Origin: Lycorma delicatula
Taxonomy: Eukaryota; Arthropoda; Insecta; Hemiptera; Fulgoridae
Direction: 5' to 3'
DNA: 64,000 nucleotides
Assembly: GCF_047948215.1 (NCBI RefSeq)
Contig: NC_134458.1
Span: forward strand, 138,864,536 to 138,928,535
Under the pieces are notes generated by a model. That model was given only the letters and a program-made list of their open reading frames with translations, had not been told where the DNA came from and did not search any database. The position numbers and the translations under genes were made by a program. Below are positions 1 through 12,569 of this stretch, one piece after another (position 1 is the stretch's first letter; every line of letters starts with the position of its first letter).

Positions 1-760
1 TTTCTCCAGATATGCCCAGGAACAGGCTCAGACCTAAATACTGAAGCACACCCTTACCCATTGTTAGGCATGACAAAGTAACCTACTCAATTCAGCAGTG
101 GCTTATGTACAATGTCACTCAAAGAAATTAGATTGAGTTTCTTACCTTATTCGCAAAAGATTATTAAAGTTATTTTAGAGTTAGATCTTTTTTGGATGAT
201 AGATTTGGAGTTGGATCAGTACTGCAAACATACATAAAGAATTGTCAAATACATTTCTTTTATTCTAGTCAAGTAAAACAATATTAAAAAATAATAATGA
301 ACAATATAAATTAAAACACCATAGTTGGAGATATTAATTAATCACCGACATCTACTTGGTCCATTTAATATATTTCAATGAATATCAAACTTCTTATCAA
401 TAAAAAACAAAGTTTAAAAGAGTTTTGAGTCTCATCTTTTCATCTTGTTCTTTGTTTTTTTTTACCAAAAATGGTAGCCTTTTTTCCCAGCAGTCTTACC
501 AGTGTAAGACTGTAAGACTATATTATAAAATATACTGCTATGAAAATAGCTATTTTGAAAAGAATAAAGAATTTATTTTTATTTAGTGGAAGACTAGATT
601 TTGTCACTAACAGGGATGATAATTGTTTGACTCATACTGAAAACAAGTAAATTTCAAAATAATCTTATTAAAAAGTGAATTGGTTTGTGAACTAAGAGTT
701 TGTTTATATAATATACCCAGTCAAAACATTAAATTTTATTATTGTATAATGATTATAAAA
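1..760. other. AT-rich DNA, probably Bre1 intron
   Basis: No exon, repeat boundary or RNA gene could be recognised here. Because the first visible Bre1 exon starts at 3664 with a splice acceptor, this stretch is most simply intron of that gene. This is inference. Confidence 0.4.
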
Positions 761-1887
761 TTAATACATTATATATAAGGTATGTGAGAAAAGTAATGAG
801 ACTGACTTTTTACTTACCAAAGTTTTGATTTTTTTCAACAACAATATTATCCCCTTCAAAGTAGTTCTCTTAAGCAGCTTCACACCGGCGGAGTCGTTGT
901 TCCCACTCCTGGTAGCAGCACTGGAAGGCATCAACTGGTAGAGGGCTTTTAACTGATCAGTCATAGTCTTTTGAATGTTCTCCAGAGTTCCAAAATGACA
1001 TCTTTTTAAGATATGTTTCAATTTCAGGAAAAGGAAAAAGTCAACAAGGACTCAAAATCAGATGAATAGGGGGGTTGAGGAACTATAGGAATGGCATTTT
1101 TAGGTCAAAAATTACCTGATGGAAATGGCTGTGTGACATGGGGCATTGTCATGATGAAGCATCCATTTTCTGCAATGTCTGCATGTGAATCACTCTTTAC
1201 CTGAGCCTTTCAAGGACACCTTTGTAAAACACTTGGTTGACAGTTTGTCCTGGAGGAACAAATTCTTTATGCACAATACCCCTACTGTCAAAAAAGCAAA
1301 TCAGCATGGTTTTGATCTTTGGTTTCCTCATTTGACATTTTTTTCGGTCGAGTAGATGATTGAGTGTGTAACTCTTCACTTTGCCGCTTTGTTTCAGGAT
1401 CGTACTCAAATATCCAGGATTCATCACCTCACCTTTGATCACATGATTGAAGAATTCTTGGTCATTGTCAATCCTGTCAAGATGATCAACCTCCGTTGTG
1501 AGGTTTTTCTGCACCAATTTCGCACAAACCTTTTGCATTTCCAAATCGTCTGTCAAAATTTGATGTATGGTGAAAGTGTTTAAATTCAACTATTCATTCA
1601 TCACCCTTATTGTTGAATGACGGTTTGATCGCACAAGAGCCCTCACATGCTCAACGTTTTCGTCAAATTTTGAAGTTGAAGATCTCCCTGAGCGAAGTTG
1701 ATCTTCAATGTGTTCTTGGCCTTCCAAAAATGATTTGTGCCAGCGGAAAACTTTGTGCTCTTGATAAGCAATGTATCCCATAGGCCTGTTTCAACTTTTC
1801 AAAGGTCACACTCGTGGATTCCCCAAGTTTAACACAAAACTTGATTGCACAACGTTGCTCTAAATTCCAATGCTCCATTTGTACCAA
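761..1887 (-). mobile_element. Degenerate mariner transposase (SETMAR/Mos1-type)
   Basis: Reads on the minus strand from an ATG at 1887 to a stop near 761, through several frameshifts and stops. The N-terminal helix-turn-helix region is recognisable (WNLEQRCAIKFCVKLGES, then a WHKSFLEG..DQLRSGRSSTS block). The first catalytic aspartate lies in MLICFFDSRGIVHKEF, followed by the family block VPPGQTVNQVFY. The second lies in WMLHHDNAPCHT (minus strand around 1140-1165). The C-terminal QEWEQRLRRC..YFEGDN block is in another frame near 850-920. The 3' terminal sequence near 775-810 (AAAAGTAATGAGACTGA) resembles the end of the mariner at 34262-40460. It lies in a Bre1 intron. It is clearly inactive; the 5' end and its inverted repeat were not resolved. 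Confidence 0.85.
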
Positions 1888-1921
1888 TGTACCATTTTCA
1901 TAACACGAAAATGGTACAAGT
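1888..1921. repeat. Short inverted repeat beside the mariner 5' end
   Basis: TGTACCATTTTC and GAAAATGGTACA face each other across about 7 bases just upstream of the mariner start codon. It could be part of the element's 5' untranslated region or terminal structure. No function is claimed. Confidence 0.5.
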
Positions 1922-2221
1922 TTTTTGTACTAAGCAACAAAGCTGACAGTTGTGTTTTTTCATTTTAGTTCTTTTAAAAATATTTTTAAAAGATATTTTC
2001 ATCTTCATTTTGAAGTTATTCTTTTTTTCCTCCATTTAACAAAGTAATAGTTGACAAATTAATTCATTAAAAACGTAATAGAATAGTGTTATTTTGTCAA
2101 AATTACAAATATTATTCAATAGTTTTATTAAATGTGTGCCAGCTTTGGATGACTAGAGTGCATAAAAAAAGTTTTTTTTATTACTGAACTCTGTTTCCAT
2201 TTAGTACTTTTTCGTCTAAAC

Positions 2222-3211
2222 CATTGGTTGCCAAAGTGGTCCAGGTAGACCCCTAGGGGTCCACAGGAGACTCGACGGGGGTCTACGTTGGCGTGACAAA
2301 AAAATGGGGGTTCACGAAAATTCATCTGGTTTCGATACTGAAGAACTAAAATGTTGGCTTGACTTTGCGTATCAATCTAGGCAGATAATGTTTTGAGAAG
2401 CTCAGTGACTGTTACTTGTTAAAACTTGCATATTCCATATTCAGTACAACGAACATGTCAAGACTTGCAAAGCGCCGCTGCCACCGTCCGCAACGCTTGT
2501 TTGATAGTTTCCCTCGTCATATCTTGTCGAAAAAAGTTTTAGTGTCGTTACAAACTTTTTATCAAAAAAAAGGAGCAGATTCAATATCACAGAACGGAGA
2601 GATTTGTGCTTATTCCTAACAAAACTGAAACCAAATATTGATAATTTGCTTTCAATCCATCAAGTACATCCCTCCCATTAAAATTGTAACTACTTTTTGA
2701 TTGTCATTGCAGAAATTACATTGCGTTATTAATGTTTAATTTTAATTGTATTACAACAATTTTATTATATTACATTGCAATATGATAACAATAATAATTA
2801 ATAGTGTAATGATTACATATTTGTATATGCAACACAAAAAATATACTATTTTTCTTTTGCTTTTTACCACTCTGAATGGGAAGTTTTTTAAATAAAATAA
2901 GTGAGAATTGTTTTCTTGTGCTGTGAGTAGATGTCAGAAATGTAAAGTTGGATGGAAGCATTTTTTTTGATCGGCCAACTTTACTTTTTTGACATCCACT
3001 CACAGCACAGGCAATCAAAAATTAACCAATCAATTCTAACTTTTTTTCTGAAGCTGTTAGTTGGTGGAACTCAGCCGTAACGCAAATTTTCATAGTTAGA
3101 TCTAATTTTCCGTCGACTGGAAATATGGTAGAAATGTAGCTGCAGGGGGTCCACCGGAACCAGCAAAATTTTGAAATTGGTCTATGAGAAAAAAAAGTTT
3201 GGGAACCTCTG
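2222..3211 (+). mobile_element. hAT element, internally deleted copy 1
   Basis: A 990-bp hAT element flanked by a perfect 8-bp target duplication GTCTAAAC (2214-2221 and 3212-3219). The ends start CATTGGTTGCCAAAGTGG and, on the other strand, CAGAGGTTCCCAAACTTT, a hAT-type terminal inverted repeat beginning CA. It is homologous to the longer copy at 28072-29373. Relative to that copy it lacks about 310 bp of transposase sequence and has a short GC-rich stretch (about 2474-2499) at the deletion point. A relic of the transposase C-terminus (FPRHILSKKVLVSLQTF, compare the SYLVEKSFSVVTNFLSKKRS block of the other copy) is out of frame. Eight-bp duplications and a C-terminal dimerisation domain are family traits of hAT. 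It lies in a Bre1 intron. Confidence 0.92.
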
Positions 3212-3663
3212 GTCTAAACAAAATGAAGAACATAAGATTTTAGAGTACAAGATGCATTTTAATTGATTACTATACTTATCATAATTTCAGATAAATATTT
3301 TTATAAAAAAAAACGTTTCAGGCTGTATAAAGTATTTTATCAATATAAAAGAAACCTATATCCATAAAAAAGAAGATAATGCAGTCTATTTAAAAAGGAC
3401 AGTCATTCCATGTTATGTTGTGATGTATCATAAAAAATTGTAAATAACACGATACATCAGATTCAGATAAAAGTTATTATAATGTGGGGGAAGCTAAACA
3501 TCGATCTTCGATCTCATATCTCCCTTTAGGTGAAATACAACCTGGGAGTACTAAGATACCATGAAGCAATCATTAGTGGTAATTCTGTAAAACTTGCAAA
3601 ACTTTTTTATTTATGATACACAAAACAAGATATTTTTATTAACAGCATCATTTTTTTCCCCAG

Positions 3664-3758
3664 AAAAATATCATGCTCAAATGAAAGAGGCTCAACAAGT
3701 TGTAGCTGAAAAAACTAGTGCTCTAGAGGCTGAGGCTTATAAAACTAAACGATTACAG
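3664..3758 (+). CDS. Bre1: Bre1 E3 ubiquitin ligase, penultimate exon
   Basis: A 95-bp internal exon between a CAG acceptor (3661-3663) and a GT donor (3759-3760). It translates as a charged, heptad-like coiled-coil segment (YHAQMKEAQQVVAEK, then ALEAEAYKTKRLQ). It joins in frame to the exon at 7800: this exon ends with a complete codon (CAG, Gln) and the next begins GAA, giving [18 protein letters not shown]. That continuity matches the conserved C-terminal coiled coil just before the RING of insect Bre1. Two bases at the 5' edge complete a codon from an upstream exon that is outside the window. The upstream exons, and so the bulk of this protein of roughly 1,000 residues, are not present. 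Confidence 0.9.
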
Positions 3759-6700
3759 GTATAAATGTTTTTTTTTTCTTTTTGTTATTAGGTAATTGGT
3801 GTCATAATTAGTGGTTACATGTTTTTTAAGTAATTAAAATTGTCTTTTATGAATTTTACTTTTTGCTCTCTACTATATAAAATTTTAACATTGTGCAAAT
3901 AATACGTTATTTCTGTTTATGTACATTGTGCTCTCCATAAAATGTTAAATTATGTTTATAGATTTTTTTTAATTAATTTCTTTTTTGTCAAATTTGATGT
4001 CCTCTTGTTAAATTTTTGTATGAATACAATATAAATATGAATCAGATATGTACTACCAACTCTGTACGGTTTAACTTCTGTATTGAAATAAATTACTTTC
4101 AAATTTTTTCCTCATTAATGTTGATGATGAACTGTTTTGTGCAGTTACATAAAGATGAACTTTTATTTAAGAGTGTACATGTACTATGCATGTTAAAAAA
4201 ATCAGGCTCTATGCAACTCAGCCTCAGTTATCAAATTTTTTATTTTTCAAATTCCCTGTTTTTCAAAATAATCCTATCATTACTTGATGTTTTATTGATA
4301 AATATTGATTTGATTTTTTTTATTTACTTCCATTCTGAATGGAGTCTATGATTAAAGAAATATTCTATTTTATTTATCACATATTTGCACACTACTCTAG
4401 AACTATGTGATTGGCCTGAGATCCTTGAAGAGTGTGGACTTGGATGTGTGAAATCAATATATGCTTATTCAGCATCCTAAACAGTTAAGATGCTAAAAAG
4501 TCTTTAAAATAATCATTTAAAAAGATGCATAATACATAATTTAATTTTTACATTAATATAACCTTCATTTAGACTATGATTAGCAGACTTATTGCCTAGC
4601 AGTAAAGTGTTATGTACTTAATAATAATAATAAATGTGATAAATAAAGCTGCTCACTTTGAAATGCACAAACTATAATTATTATTATTTCAGATTTGAAA
4701 TCATCTTGTGGGTTAACATCATGCGCTCTTTCCGCTTCCACTAACCTAGGGTTTCTCCTCATTCCCCGTGCACCATGGTAATAATACAATACTGAGTTGT
4801 TCCTTTTCTCTTTACAAGCCCAGGTTTTGTCAACTCATTTTATGTATTCTTAGCAAAATATTTATTGCATTACTCTGGTGCGTAAAGATGCTATTTCATA
4901 TTTGAAACTTTTTATTGTATGTAAAATATTTCCCTAATTTTCCCACATTTTCAAAAATTTGGAATGTTATGGCTAAATTTAAATATGGACTTTAAAACTG
5001 AAAAATGTGTAAAACTTTAGATTAAAAATTTTTTAATAAATTGTAATCTGAAAATCAATACCACCTAAAATAAACTATAAGTCTCCATCTCATAAATCTG
5101 TCATATTTTTGTTACTGTCATTTTAAGTTCATTACAATGCATTGTAAGTGGTCATCCCATAATCCGTTTTTATGAAAATGTTGTACTTGAAGGTTTTCTG
5201 TGTGTCTAATGCATTTTCTCCAGTCATCTATTGTTATGCCGTTTATGGTATCTTCCAATAATTTTGTATATCATTTATTTGAAATGTACTGTTTTTGGCT
5301 GCCATGTCACTTTTATCTGCGCTTGAATTAGCTCAATTGAGTTATGCTAGCAGTTATGCGGCAGTAGTCAAATGAATTCATGCCCCATTCCTGTTGCACT
5401 GTTATCAAGCTTGTACTGTATTTTTCTCTGTGTTCATTAACAATAGACAGTAATTTGGGAAATCATGAGCAAAGGAGATTGTGTGGTATTTTCTTCTTTT
5501 CTAACCACGAAACAATTTCCACATTTTTGTGTTGGTTAATGGCACTTTCTCTTTAAGCGTAGAATGATAACATTATCTACCACAATAAACACAGCCTTCT
5601 TCCAAAGATTGCAACAAATTTATGAACCATTCTCAAAATACATCACTGAAAGTCCTTTGATTGAAAAATGAGGGTGGACAGTAACATAAAACCAACAAAG
5701 TTCATAGCAACCAGCATGTCATATAATTAAATAGGATCCTTTCCCAACTGGAATCTTGAGGCCACCACTGCTTGTTGAACTCTGGGATTGCATTCACTTC
5801 CTGCATTGCATTAAAAACCTCTGTAATAGTAGCATTAGGTTTGCTATGGACAAGTTCTTTTAAATAATTATATAACCTATAAATCCTTTCTTTTTTTTAT
5901 TGTTTCCAAAGATGGACTGTTTGCTGCCATTTTAATTTACACAATTAAAATAACGTAACTTTCACAATTCAAGATCAGCCAAGGAAACTGCATGTCCAAT
6001 TGATATAAAACCATAAAATTTTATTGCAAAGCAAAAGTTGCATATACGATGACAAACATGATGTAACAATGTCTTGAAATAGTAAACATAGACTATTTAA
6101 AATAACAATTAAACTGAATAATACAGTGTGTCTAGGAAATCACTGTGCAGTATGCTTTAGAATTATGTGGTGCATTTTGTTGTTTCGGCGTTAGGTTGGT
6201 TGCCCTGTGGGTTTGTTGGGCATTGCTCAGTAATAAACCAAGACATCAGTCATTGAGTTGTGATTGAACATGCTTCATTTCGTTCATTTATCAGAATCAG
6301 TATTTGTGAGAAACGTTATGGTTCCTTCTGTAAAGGAATGCATTTTTCTCGTTGGAACTCTTCTTTCATGAAGGTGTCAAGTATACTGATTAAGTGAAGC
6401 ACTAGTTTTCTGAAAAGTTTCCAAATATTCCTGTTTCACCATAATGCAGTTCGAACTCTTTATCAAAAAAGTTTGGCGACAGGCTCTGTTGAAGATGCTG
6501 ATCGAGATGAAAACCACCTAAACTAAACAAACAGAAGCTGCTTGATATTTCATGGCCAAAAGTCCATCAAAGTCAATGCCTAAGTTAGCACAGAAGCAAG
6601 ATATTGGACTTGCTACCACACATAAAGCTGTAAGATAAGGACTGAATTTTTTCCCTACAAAGTAATGTGTGTTAAAAAACTGAAACCTACAGATCATGCC

Positions 6701-7799
6701 AAAAGGCTAAATTATTGTCAGTGGTTTTTTAATGTTTTATTGACTAAAATTCCATAGGTATTCTTAACATTACATTTTTTACAGATGGTTTCATTTGATA
6801 GGGTATATAAATTCACCAATTAAAGTGGTCCACAACTAACCCCTATGAATTACAAGAAGTGAAACTTGGAGTCAGGGTCATAAGTAAAATGCTCTTTGGT
6901 GGTCCAATATTTTTTGAAAACAGTTAATAGTGATCATTGTTGTGCTCTGCAACAATGGCATATGTATGAGACATTCTAGTACATCAGCTGGTTAAAGTGT
7001 TTGAAAACAAATTGATGTTAGAGGAGGTCATTTTCAAACATCTTTTGTAAACTATTCCAGTTATTGTATTCATTCTTATAAAACAATGAAATAAAAATAC
7101 ACAGTAATAATTAAGAAAGTTTCATCATTACACTTCCATTACAGTACACACTGCAACTTTTTGAATGCACTGTATAAATGATAATTATGCCAGTCTTATT
7201 TAACAGAAGATTTGCCTCTGTACACGATTGTTATTCAATAGCAATACAAAAAGGAATGAAGTAGTTTGATTGCAAACATATATATTGAAAAACACTTACA
7301 ATTTTTTTGGAATGAGATACTCATATTATATACATAAAATATCTTAAGTGGGGTTATTGAAAAATTTTATTTCAATTTTTGTGATTTAGTTATCTTCTGA
7401 AAATACTGTATTTGCATGTGGGCTTATTAGATTTCTAATGCATAATGATGAATGTGGTGATATACTGGCCATACATGCTGTGCTGCAGAATATGACTGGG
7501 GGCAAGATGAGGAAGTCACATGACCTTCATCTGCAACATGATTTCAAATCTATGATAGTATAGAAATCACTGTAAGAAGTTTTTGCTGCTACAGACATTA
7601 CATCAAGTTGGAATAGTAAAGTATGTTATAAAAAAAAATTGAATACATTGCATATTTTATGGTGTGTTCATAAACATAAAATGACTGTCATTTCATACTA
7701 ACTGTTCACATTTGTCTTAGGTCTAAATTTTGCACATTTAGGTGTTATAATCTATTCTGGTTTCAAAATAATCTAAAATGCATAATTTAATTTTTTTAG
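3759..7799 (+). other. Last intron of Bre1
   Basis: Bounded by a GT donor at 3759 and a TTTTTTTAG acceptor ending at 7799. It is AT-rich. The only recognised content is the Tc1/mariner relic at 6124-7172; short open frames such as the one at 4016-4351 are AT-rich noise. Confidence 0.85.
6124..7172 (+). mobile_element. Degenerate Tc1/mariner-like element with TA flanks
   Basis: About 1,049 bp between TA dinucleotides at 6122-6123 and 7173-7174. Ends are inverted and start CAGTG on both strands (CAGTGTGTCTAGGAAAT and CAGTGCATTCAAAAAGT). Inside, in changing frames, are transposase blocks: an N-terminal part (AKSPSKSMPKLAQKQDIG, PYKVMCVKKLKPTDHAKR), the first DDE region (FFTDGFHLIGYINSPIK, where the usual SDE is degraded), and a C-terminal RGGHFQ block near 7020. 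Frameshifts and stops make it inactive. TA target duplication and this motif order are traits of the Tc1/mariner superfamily. It lies in the last Bre1 intron. Confidence 0.85.
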
Positions 7800-8081
7800 G
7801 AAGAAATAGTACAGCTAAGAAGGAAAACTGAAAGAATGAAGAAAATAGAATTAGCTGGAACATTGGATGAAGTTATGATGGAAGAAATAAGAGAATATAA
7901 AGAAACACTTACATGTCCATCATGTAAAGTTAAAAGGAAAGATGCTGTTCTTAGTAAATGTTTCCATGTATTCTGTTGGGATTGCCTACGTACGCGTTAT
8001 GAAACAAGGCAAAGAAAATGTCCAAAATGTAATGCAGCATTTGGTGCAAATGATTATCACAGGCTTTATTTAGGTTCTTAA
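7800..8081 (+). CDS. Bre1: Bre1 E3 ubiquitin ligase, last exon with RING finger
   Basis: The exon starts after the acceptor at 7798-7799 and runs to a TAA at 8079-8081. The first ~35 codons finish the coiled coil ([20 protein letters not shown]). The C-terminal C3HC4 RING follows: CPSC, then CFHVFCWDC, then CPKC, ending in [11 protein letters not shown]. Bre1 (RNF20/RNF40 in mammals) is the nuclear E3 ligase that, with the E2 Rad6, mono-ubiquitinates histone H2B during transcription; the RING positions the E2. That role is known for the family and is transferred here by the near-invariant RING and tail. All eight zinc ligands are present, so the exon looks functional. The ATG at 7836 is internal and not the start. 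Confidence 0.95.
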   Translation, partial: EEIVQLRRKTERMKKIELAGTLDEVMMEEIREYKETLTCPSCKVKRKDAVLSKCFHVFCWDCLRTRYETRQRKCPKCNAAFGANDYHRLYLGS

Positions 8082-10532
8082 AATAGTAATAAATAGTAAT
8101 AATTATAAAAAAATATACTTACACTATTATTATAATCACCAGTTATTCAAGAACTAATAACTACTTTTATTTATTTTAATTATCATTATAATAATAGTTG
8201 TATAATTTATTTTATTACTAGATTTTAATTTTATACACTTTTGTTTATATGTTATTAAAAATAATTATAAAAATATTTAGAGTGAAAATATATTGTGGAA
8301 TTTCTTGGAGTGCACCATTTGATATTCACATACTTTGGAGCATTTGCTTAGAAACTAATTTCTTATAAAATTCTTTTAAAATAAATTCATAAAGTATCCA
8401 ATAACCAAGTGAAAAGTACTGCTTTTGCAAGTAGGTGAGTTTTCTTCTGGTGCTCATTAAGTATTAACTTTACAGACATTATGTAGAATAATGTATGTAA
8501 ATTGGTATTGATTAAAACATTAAAATCTAATTTAAAAAATATAAACTTACTTTCTATCATAGTAAATTAGACCATGAAAGAACTTTCATAAACTAAAGTT
8601 CCTGAGAAATTCTGTGAACATCTAAAAGTATCTAATAAATACAATATAATTTTTTTTATGTATCTTTGTATGTATTGAAGCATGGACAATTTCAGAGGAA
8701 TTTTAACATCTTGAAGCATCTAAATTATAGTTTTATAGGGTTTATTGAAGATAAGTTTGATGGTTAAGATTAGATTCTTTGTTTAGTCAGATGAATTGCT
8801 TGGAATTAGCTAAAACTGTACAATGATATAAACTTTATGAGAAATTGTGACGGTTATGAAATTTTATATAACATGGAAAAAAATCTTGAAAGAAAAACAG
8901 ATTTGTAGCTTAAAAACTTCACACAGTTGTATGGGATGTCTACAGAAGCATTACTTTTACCAGCTATCAGTAAAGCCATGCAAATAGATTTATTGTTTAA
9001 TGATGATGCTGCTAGAGGAAGAGATTGTAATTATTAATAATAAATAGATATTATTTTTATCTGAAGATATTTAGTTCTTTGCTTATTGTTATGTGATAGT
9101 TTAATTAAGAATTTTCTCTGTAAGAATGATATTGAAAGAATCTCCTAGAATGTGTATTTTATTAATTCATTATGGGTTCTTCATATTCCAAATTAGTTAA
9201 GTTTAACTCTATTTTTAGCTGCCTGAACACTGGTTTTATTAAGTTCATGTCATATTTTCATGTTTATTTTATTTTAATTCTGGACCAAAATATAATTTAT
9301 AATTTTATTTATTTATTTTTATTCCTTCTGCAGCTTGAAGATAGAATCCTTTATGTATTATTTTTCATTTGTTTTGAAAATACATAACTTTGGATTTATG
9401 TTTTCTTATTCAGTTATCCTTTTTTCTAAAAAAAAAGAACCAGCACTTTCAAGTATTTACATATTCTACATTATTATTATTGTTCGGTGTAATATCTTAT
9501 TTTATTTACATTTATAGTTAAGATTATTGTTAATAATTTTTTAAGCAGTTTAATTCTTTGTACAAGACTATAGTTTAGTGAATATTCTTTCTGGTAAAAT
9601 TTGAATTTGTTAGACAAATAAAATTGAGTATATTATTAATTTGCATTTTTAATTTGGTTACAATAATTTGATATTAACTTAAACTGCATTGTTTCAAAAG
9701 AAGTTTTTGATAAAAATAATCATTTGAAAGGTACTACTACAATAAAATGATTTTGATTTAAAGAAATCCCATCAAAAACTTTTGTAATAATTAATTTTGG
9801 CATATTTAATGTATTTTTTGTTGGTTTATTTTAGTGTATGCCATGTGAACTTTTCTATAGTAAAAATATATTTCAGTTATCCACATATTTTTAAAGGCTT
9901 ATATAATTCATTCCATTTCCATTACTTAAAATGACTAACATTATATTTCATTTATTTTATGGTGATCACTTTAAAATAAACTGAAGTGATTAGATTTGCT
10001 GTTGACAGCATTTTTATTACTGTGGATATTATCAGTATTAAAATAATCTTGTTTTCAAAATGTCTAGAAATTGTATGTTAATTTCCAATTTTATATGATA
10101 AGCTGCATTAGGATTACAAAAATATAAGGAAAAAAGATAAGGTCTAAATTTTGTTTGTGATCAAGTTTAAAATTTTGCCAAAACAGGCGCTGTTCATTCA
10201 GTCTATAATAAATTTATCTTCAGCCTTTTGTAGCTATGCCATGAAGGTATGAAATTTTCATATTAATTTCTCTCTGGATTAATAGCATGGAAAAAATCAA
10301 TTCAGTGAAAATTAAGTTAATTTTCAGTTTTAAGCTGGAATGTTTTATTCTGAAGATTTATCACTGAATTCCAGCTGTGAGATTTGTTACTAATAAGCTT
10401 TTAAAAATTAATAAGTTCAATCATTTTTTTATTTAAAAAAAATAAAACCTTCTTTTATTTGAGGTTAACTGCTTATAATTTTAAGCATGTAAAATGATAT
10501 TTTCATATTTAATATGTTAACATATGAATAAA
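8082..10532. other. Bre1 3' untranslated region and AT-rich intergenic DNA
   Basis: AATAAA-like signals occur soon after the Bre1 stop (around 8088) and further on (around 9619), so the 3' end of the transcript cannot be fixed by eye. Several ORF-length open frames here (for example 9172-9517) are low-complexity and have no recognisable domain. Confidence 0.45.
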
Positions 10533-10628
10533 CACTGTCTGTTCAAAAAAGAATGGCCCTATTACCCCATGACTTCTTGAGACAGCAGCCCATACCATAA
10601 TTCTTGGAGCATGATACACCTTTTCATG
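10533..10628 (-). repeat. 96-bp copy of part of the downstream transposase
   Basis: Bases 10533-10628 are almost identical (one mismatch seen) to 11255-11350, an internal part of the minus-strand Tc1/mariner-like transposase. No transposon ends are visible at either edge, so this is a templated duplication or a very short relic. Confidence 0.9.
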
Positions 10629-10849
10629 CCTGTATCACAGGTACACAAATTTTTTTCTGATAAAATTTAAAGTGGATGGATTATAATAGATATTGTTCCT
10701 TGTAAGTTAACAAACATATGTAGTATATACGTTTATTAAAATGACATACAGGTGGTGTACAAAATGATCCAGCATTTGGTTTTGTTAAAAAATACTTATT
10801 TGAATTGCAATACAGAAAAGTAAAATTCAGTGTGTTTACTATATACTTT

Positions 10850-11873
10850 GGGATTATGTTCTGCTTATCACATGTTCAATATGACCACCATTATGGTGCT
10901 AATAACTCAACAACACATATTCTTGTTTATCTCATTTCATGCCTCAATGATCAGCACTTGCAATTCCATCACTGTACAAGGGTGATCAGAGAAAGTCTTT
11001 TCCTTTAGAAATCCTCAAAGAAAATAATCTCACTGATTCAAATTAGAACTTTTCAGGGGCCAATTCTGTCCACATGCAGAACGATTAGGAAATCGGTTTG
11101 AAATGATACTTGCATTAAAAGTATCATGCAGAAAGTCTAAAACATTAGCTGTGTATGGTCTGGCTCTATCCTGCATAAACCACTCGTTTTTTAATCAAAA
11201 CCCTTCTGCATGAAGCTGAGGAACAAAATTATAAAGCAGCATGTTTCTAACGTTCACTGTCTGTTCAAAAAAGAATGGCCCTATTACCCCATGACTTCTT
11301 GAGACAGCAGCCCATACCCTAATTCTTGGAGCATGATACACCTTTTCATGAAGCACATGTGGATTTTCAGAAGCCCAAAATGCATATTTTCTTTATCAAC
11401 AACCCTGTCTTGGTGAAAGTGTACCTCATCTGAAAACCAAACATTGTTCAACAATATGTTTTGGTTCACAGCATGTTCACCGAATGCCATTCTTTGATGT
11501 TTCTTGTGAACCATTAATTTAGGCAACACTTATTTTATATGGATACAAATGCAAATCAGTTTTTAAAATTTGTTGCACAGATCGCCTTGAAATCCCAAGT
11601 TGTGCTCCTGCTTTCCTTGTTGATTTGTCCATGGTCTGACAGTTTCGACATTCTGTGGAGATTGAACATTGGCAGTCTATTAGCGCTTACTCTCAAATTC
11701 TGAACCTTTACTATTAAATTTTTTGTAGTTTATGTGTTGTTTTAAATAAGGGTGACCACTGAGTTTGAAAATGTGCATGAAACAGTCTATGCAAGCACCA
11801 CACTTTTCGTTTCTTTAAAAAACAACACAGTCTTTACACACTGTTCAATGGTTAATCTTTCTTTGTCAGCCAT
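10850..11873 (-). mobile_element. Degenerate Tc1/mariner-like transposase
   Basis: Starts with MADKERLTIEQC at 11873 on the minus strand and is traceable, through stops and shifts, to about 10850. The DDE core is clear: NVWFSDEVHFHQDRVVDKEN (first acidic residue), then NEWFMQDRARPYTANVLDF (second), then a degraded LNP.DYFL.GFLKEK block (third region), and a C-terminal CTVMELQVLIIEA stretch. These blocks are typical of arthropod Tc1/mariner-superfamily transposases. Terminal repeats were not resolved. It belongs to a lineage related to, but distinct from, the relic at 6124-7172. Confidence 0.85.
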
Positions 11874-12569
11874 CTTGGAACAATACATATATAGTGCACT
11901 GAGAAAGAGAAGAAACTATTATTCATGAACTGACCGTGTAGGGGAAGACACCCACCATGTGACAGTTGTGGTCGCCACACCACCCCCTCTGTACCTAGTC
12001 CTTACAGGCTTTACTGGAGGTCACCTTCAAAACCTCAGCAAAAGATGTAAATGCCACATGTGACATTCTTATCAATGTACTACTATCCCAACAAAACACA
12101 TCTTAGGCTCAAACAAGACTGAGTAAACAAAATAAAGAAAGTAACTTACAATAAAACAAACCAACAACAGAAACTTAGAAACAGAAGAAGAGTGCGGGAA
12201 AGCCCAGGCGACCCTAGATGCTCTCATCAATCTTTTCTTTTGCCAAATAGTTATAAAATTCTCAACTATTATCCATTCAGCCTGGTTTTGCCAATTGACA
12301 CAGAGTTCCAGCACCGACCCAATAATATTGAGCTGAGATATATTCCCCGTGCGTATCAACTTGTATTTTGAACAAACTTACAGAACATGATGTACATCGT
12401 CTAATTGTCCGCATTATGGACACATTCCTAAGTTCACCAGACCAAACCTCTGCAGCCTGTCCAGATATTGCGTTGTACTTATTTGGGTGTACCCAAGAGG
12501 TGTCCTGAAAACTAACATCAGGAAAAGAGACTATGCATATAATATCTGCTTTTTTCATTTAATTTTATC
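11874..12569. other. Unassigned sequence between two mobile-element relics
   Basis: Open frames on the minus strand (12072-12359, 12277-12558) give no recognisable domain. The stretch 11930-12000 is GC-richer than its surroundings and may belong to the transposon end or another repeat. Confidence 0.3.

Noticed and set aside
4016..4351. 111-codon open frame in the Bre1 intron
   Set aside because: AT-rich Ile/Leu/Phe frame inside an intron with no domain or splice support.
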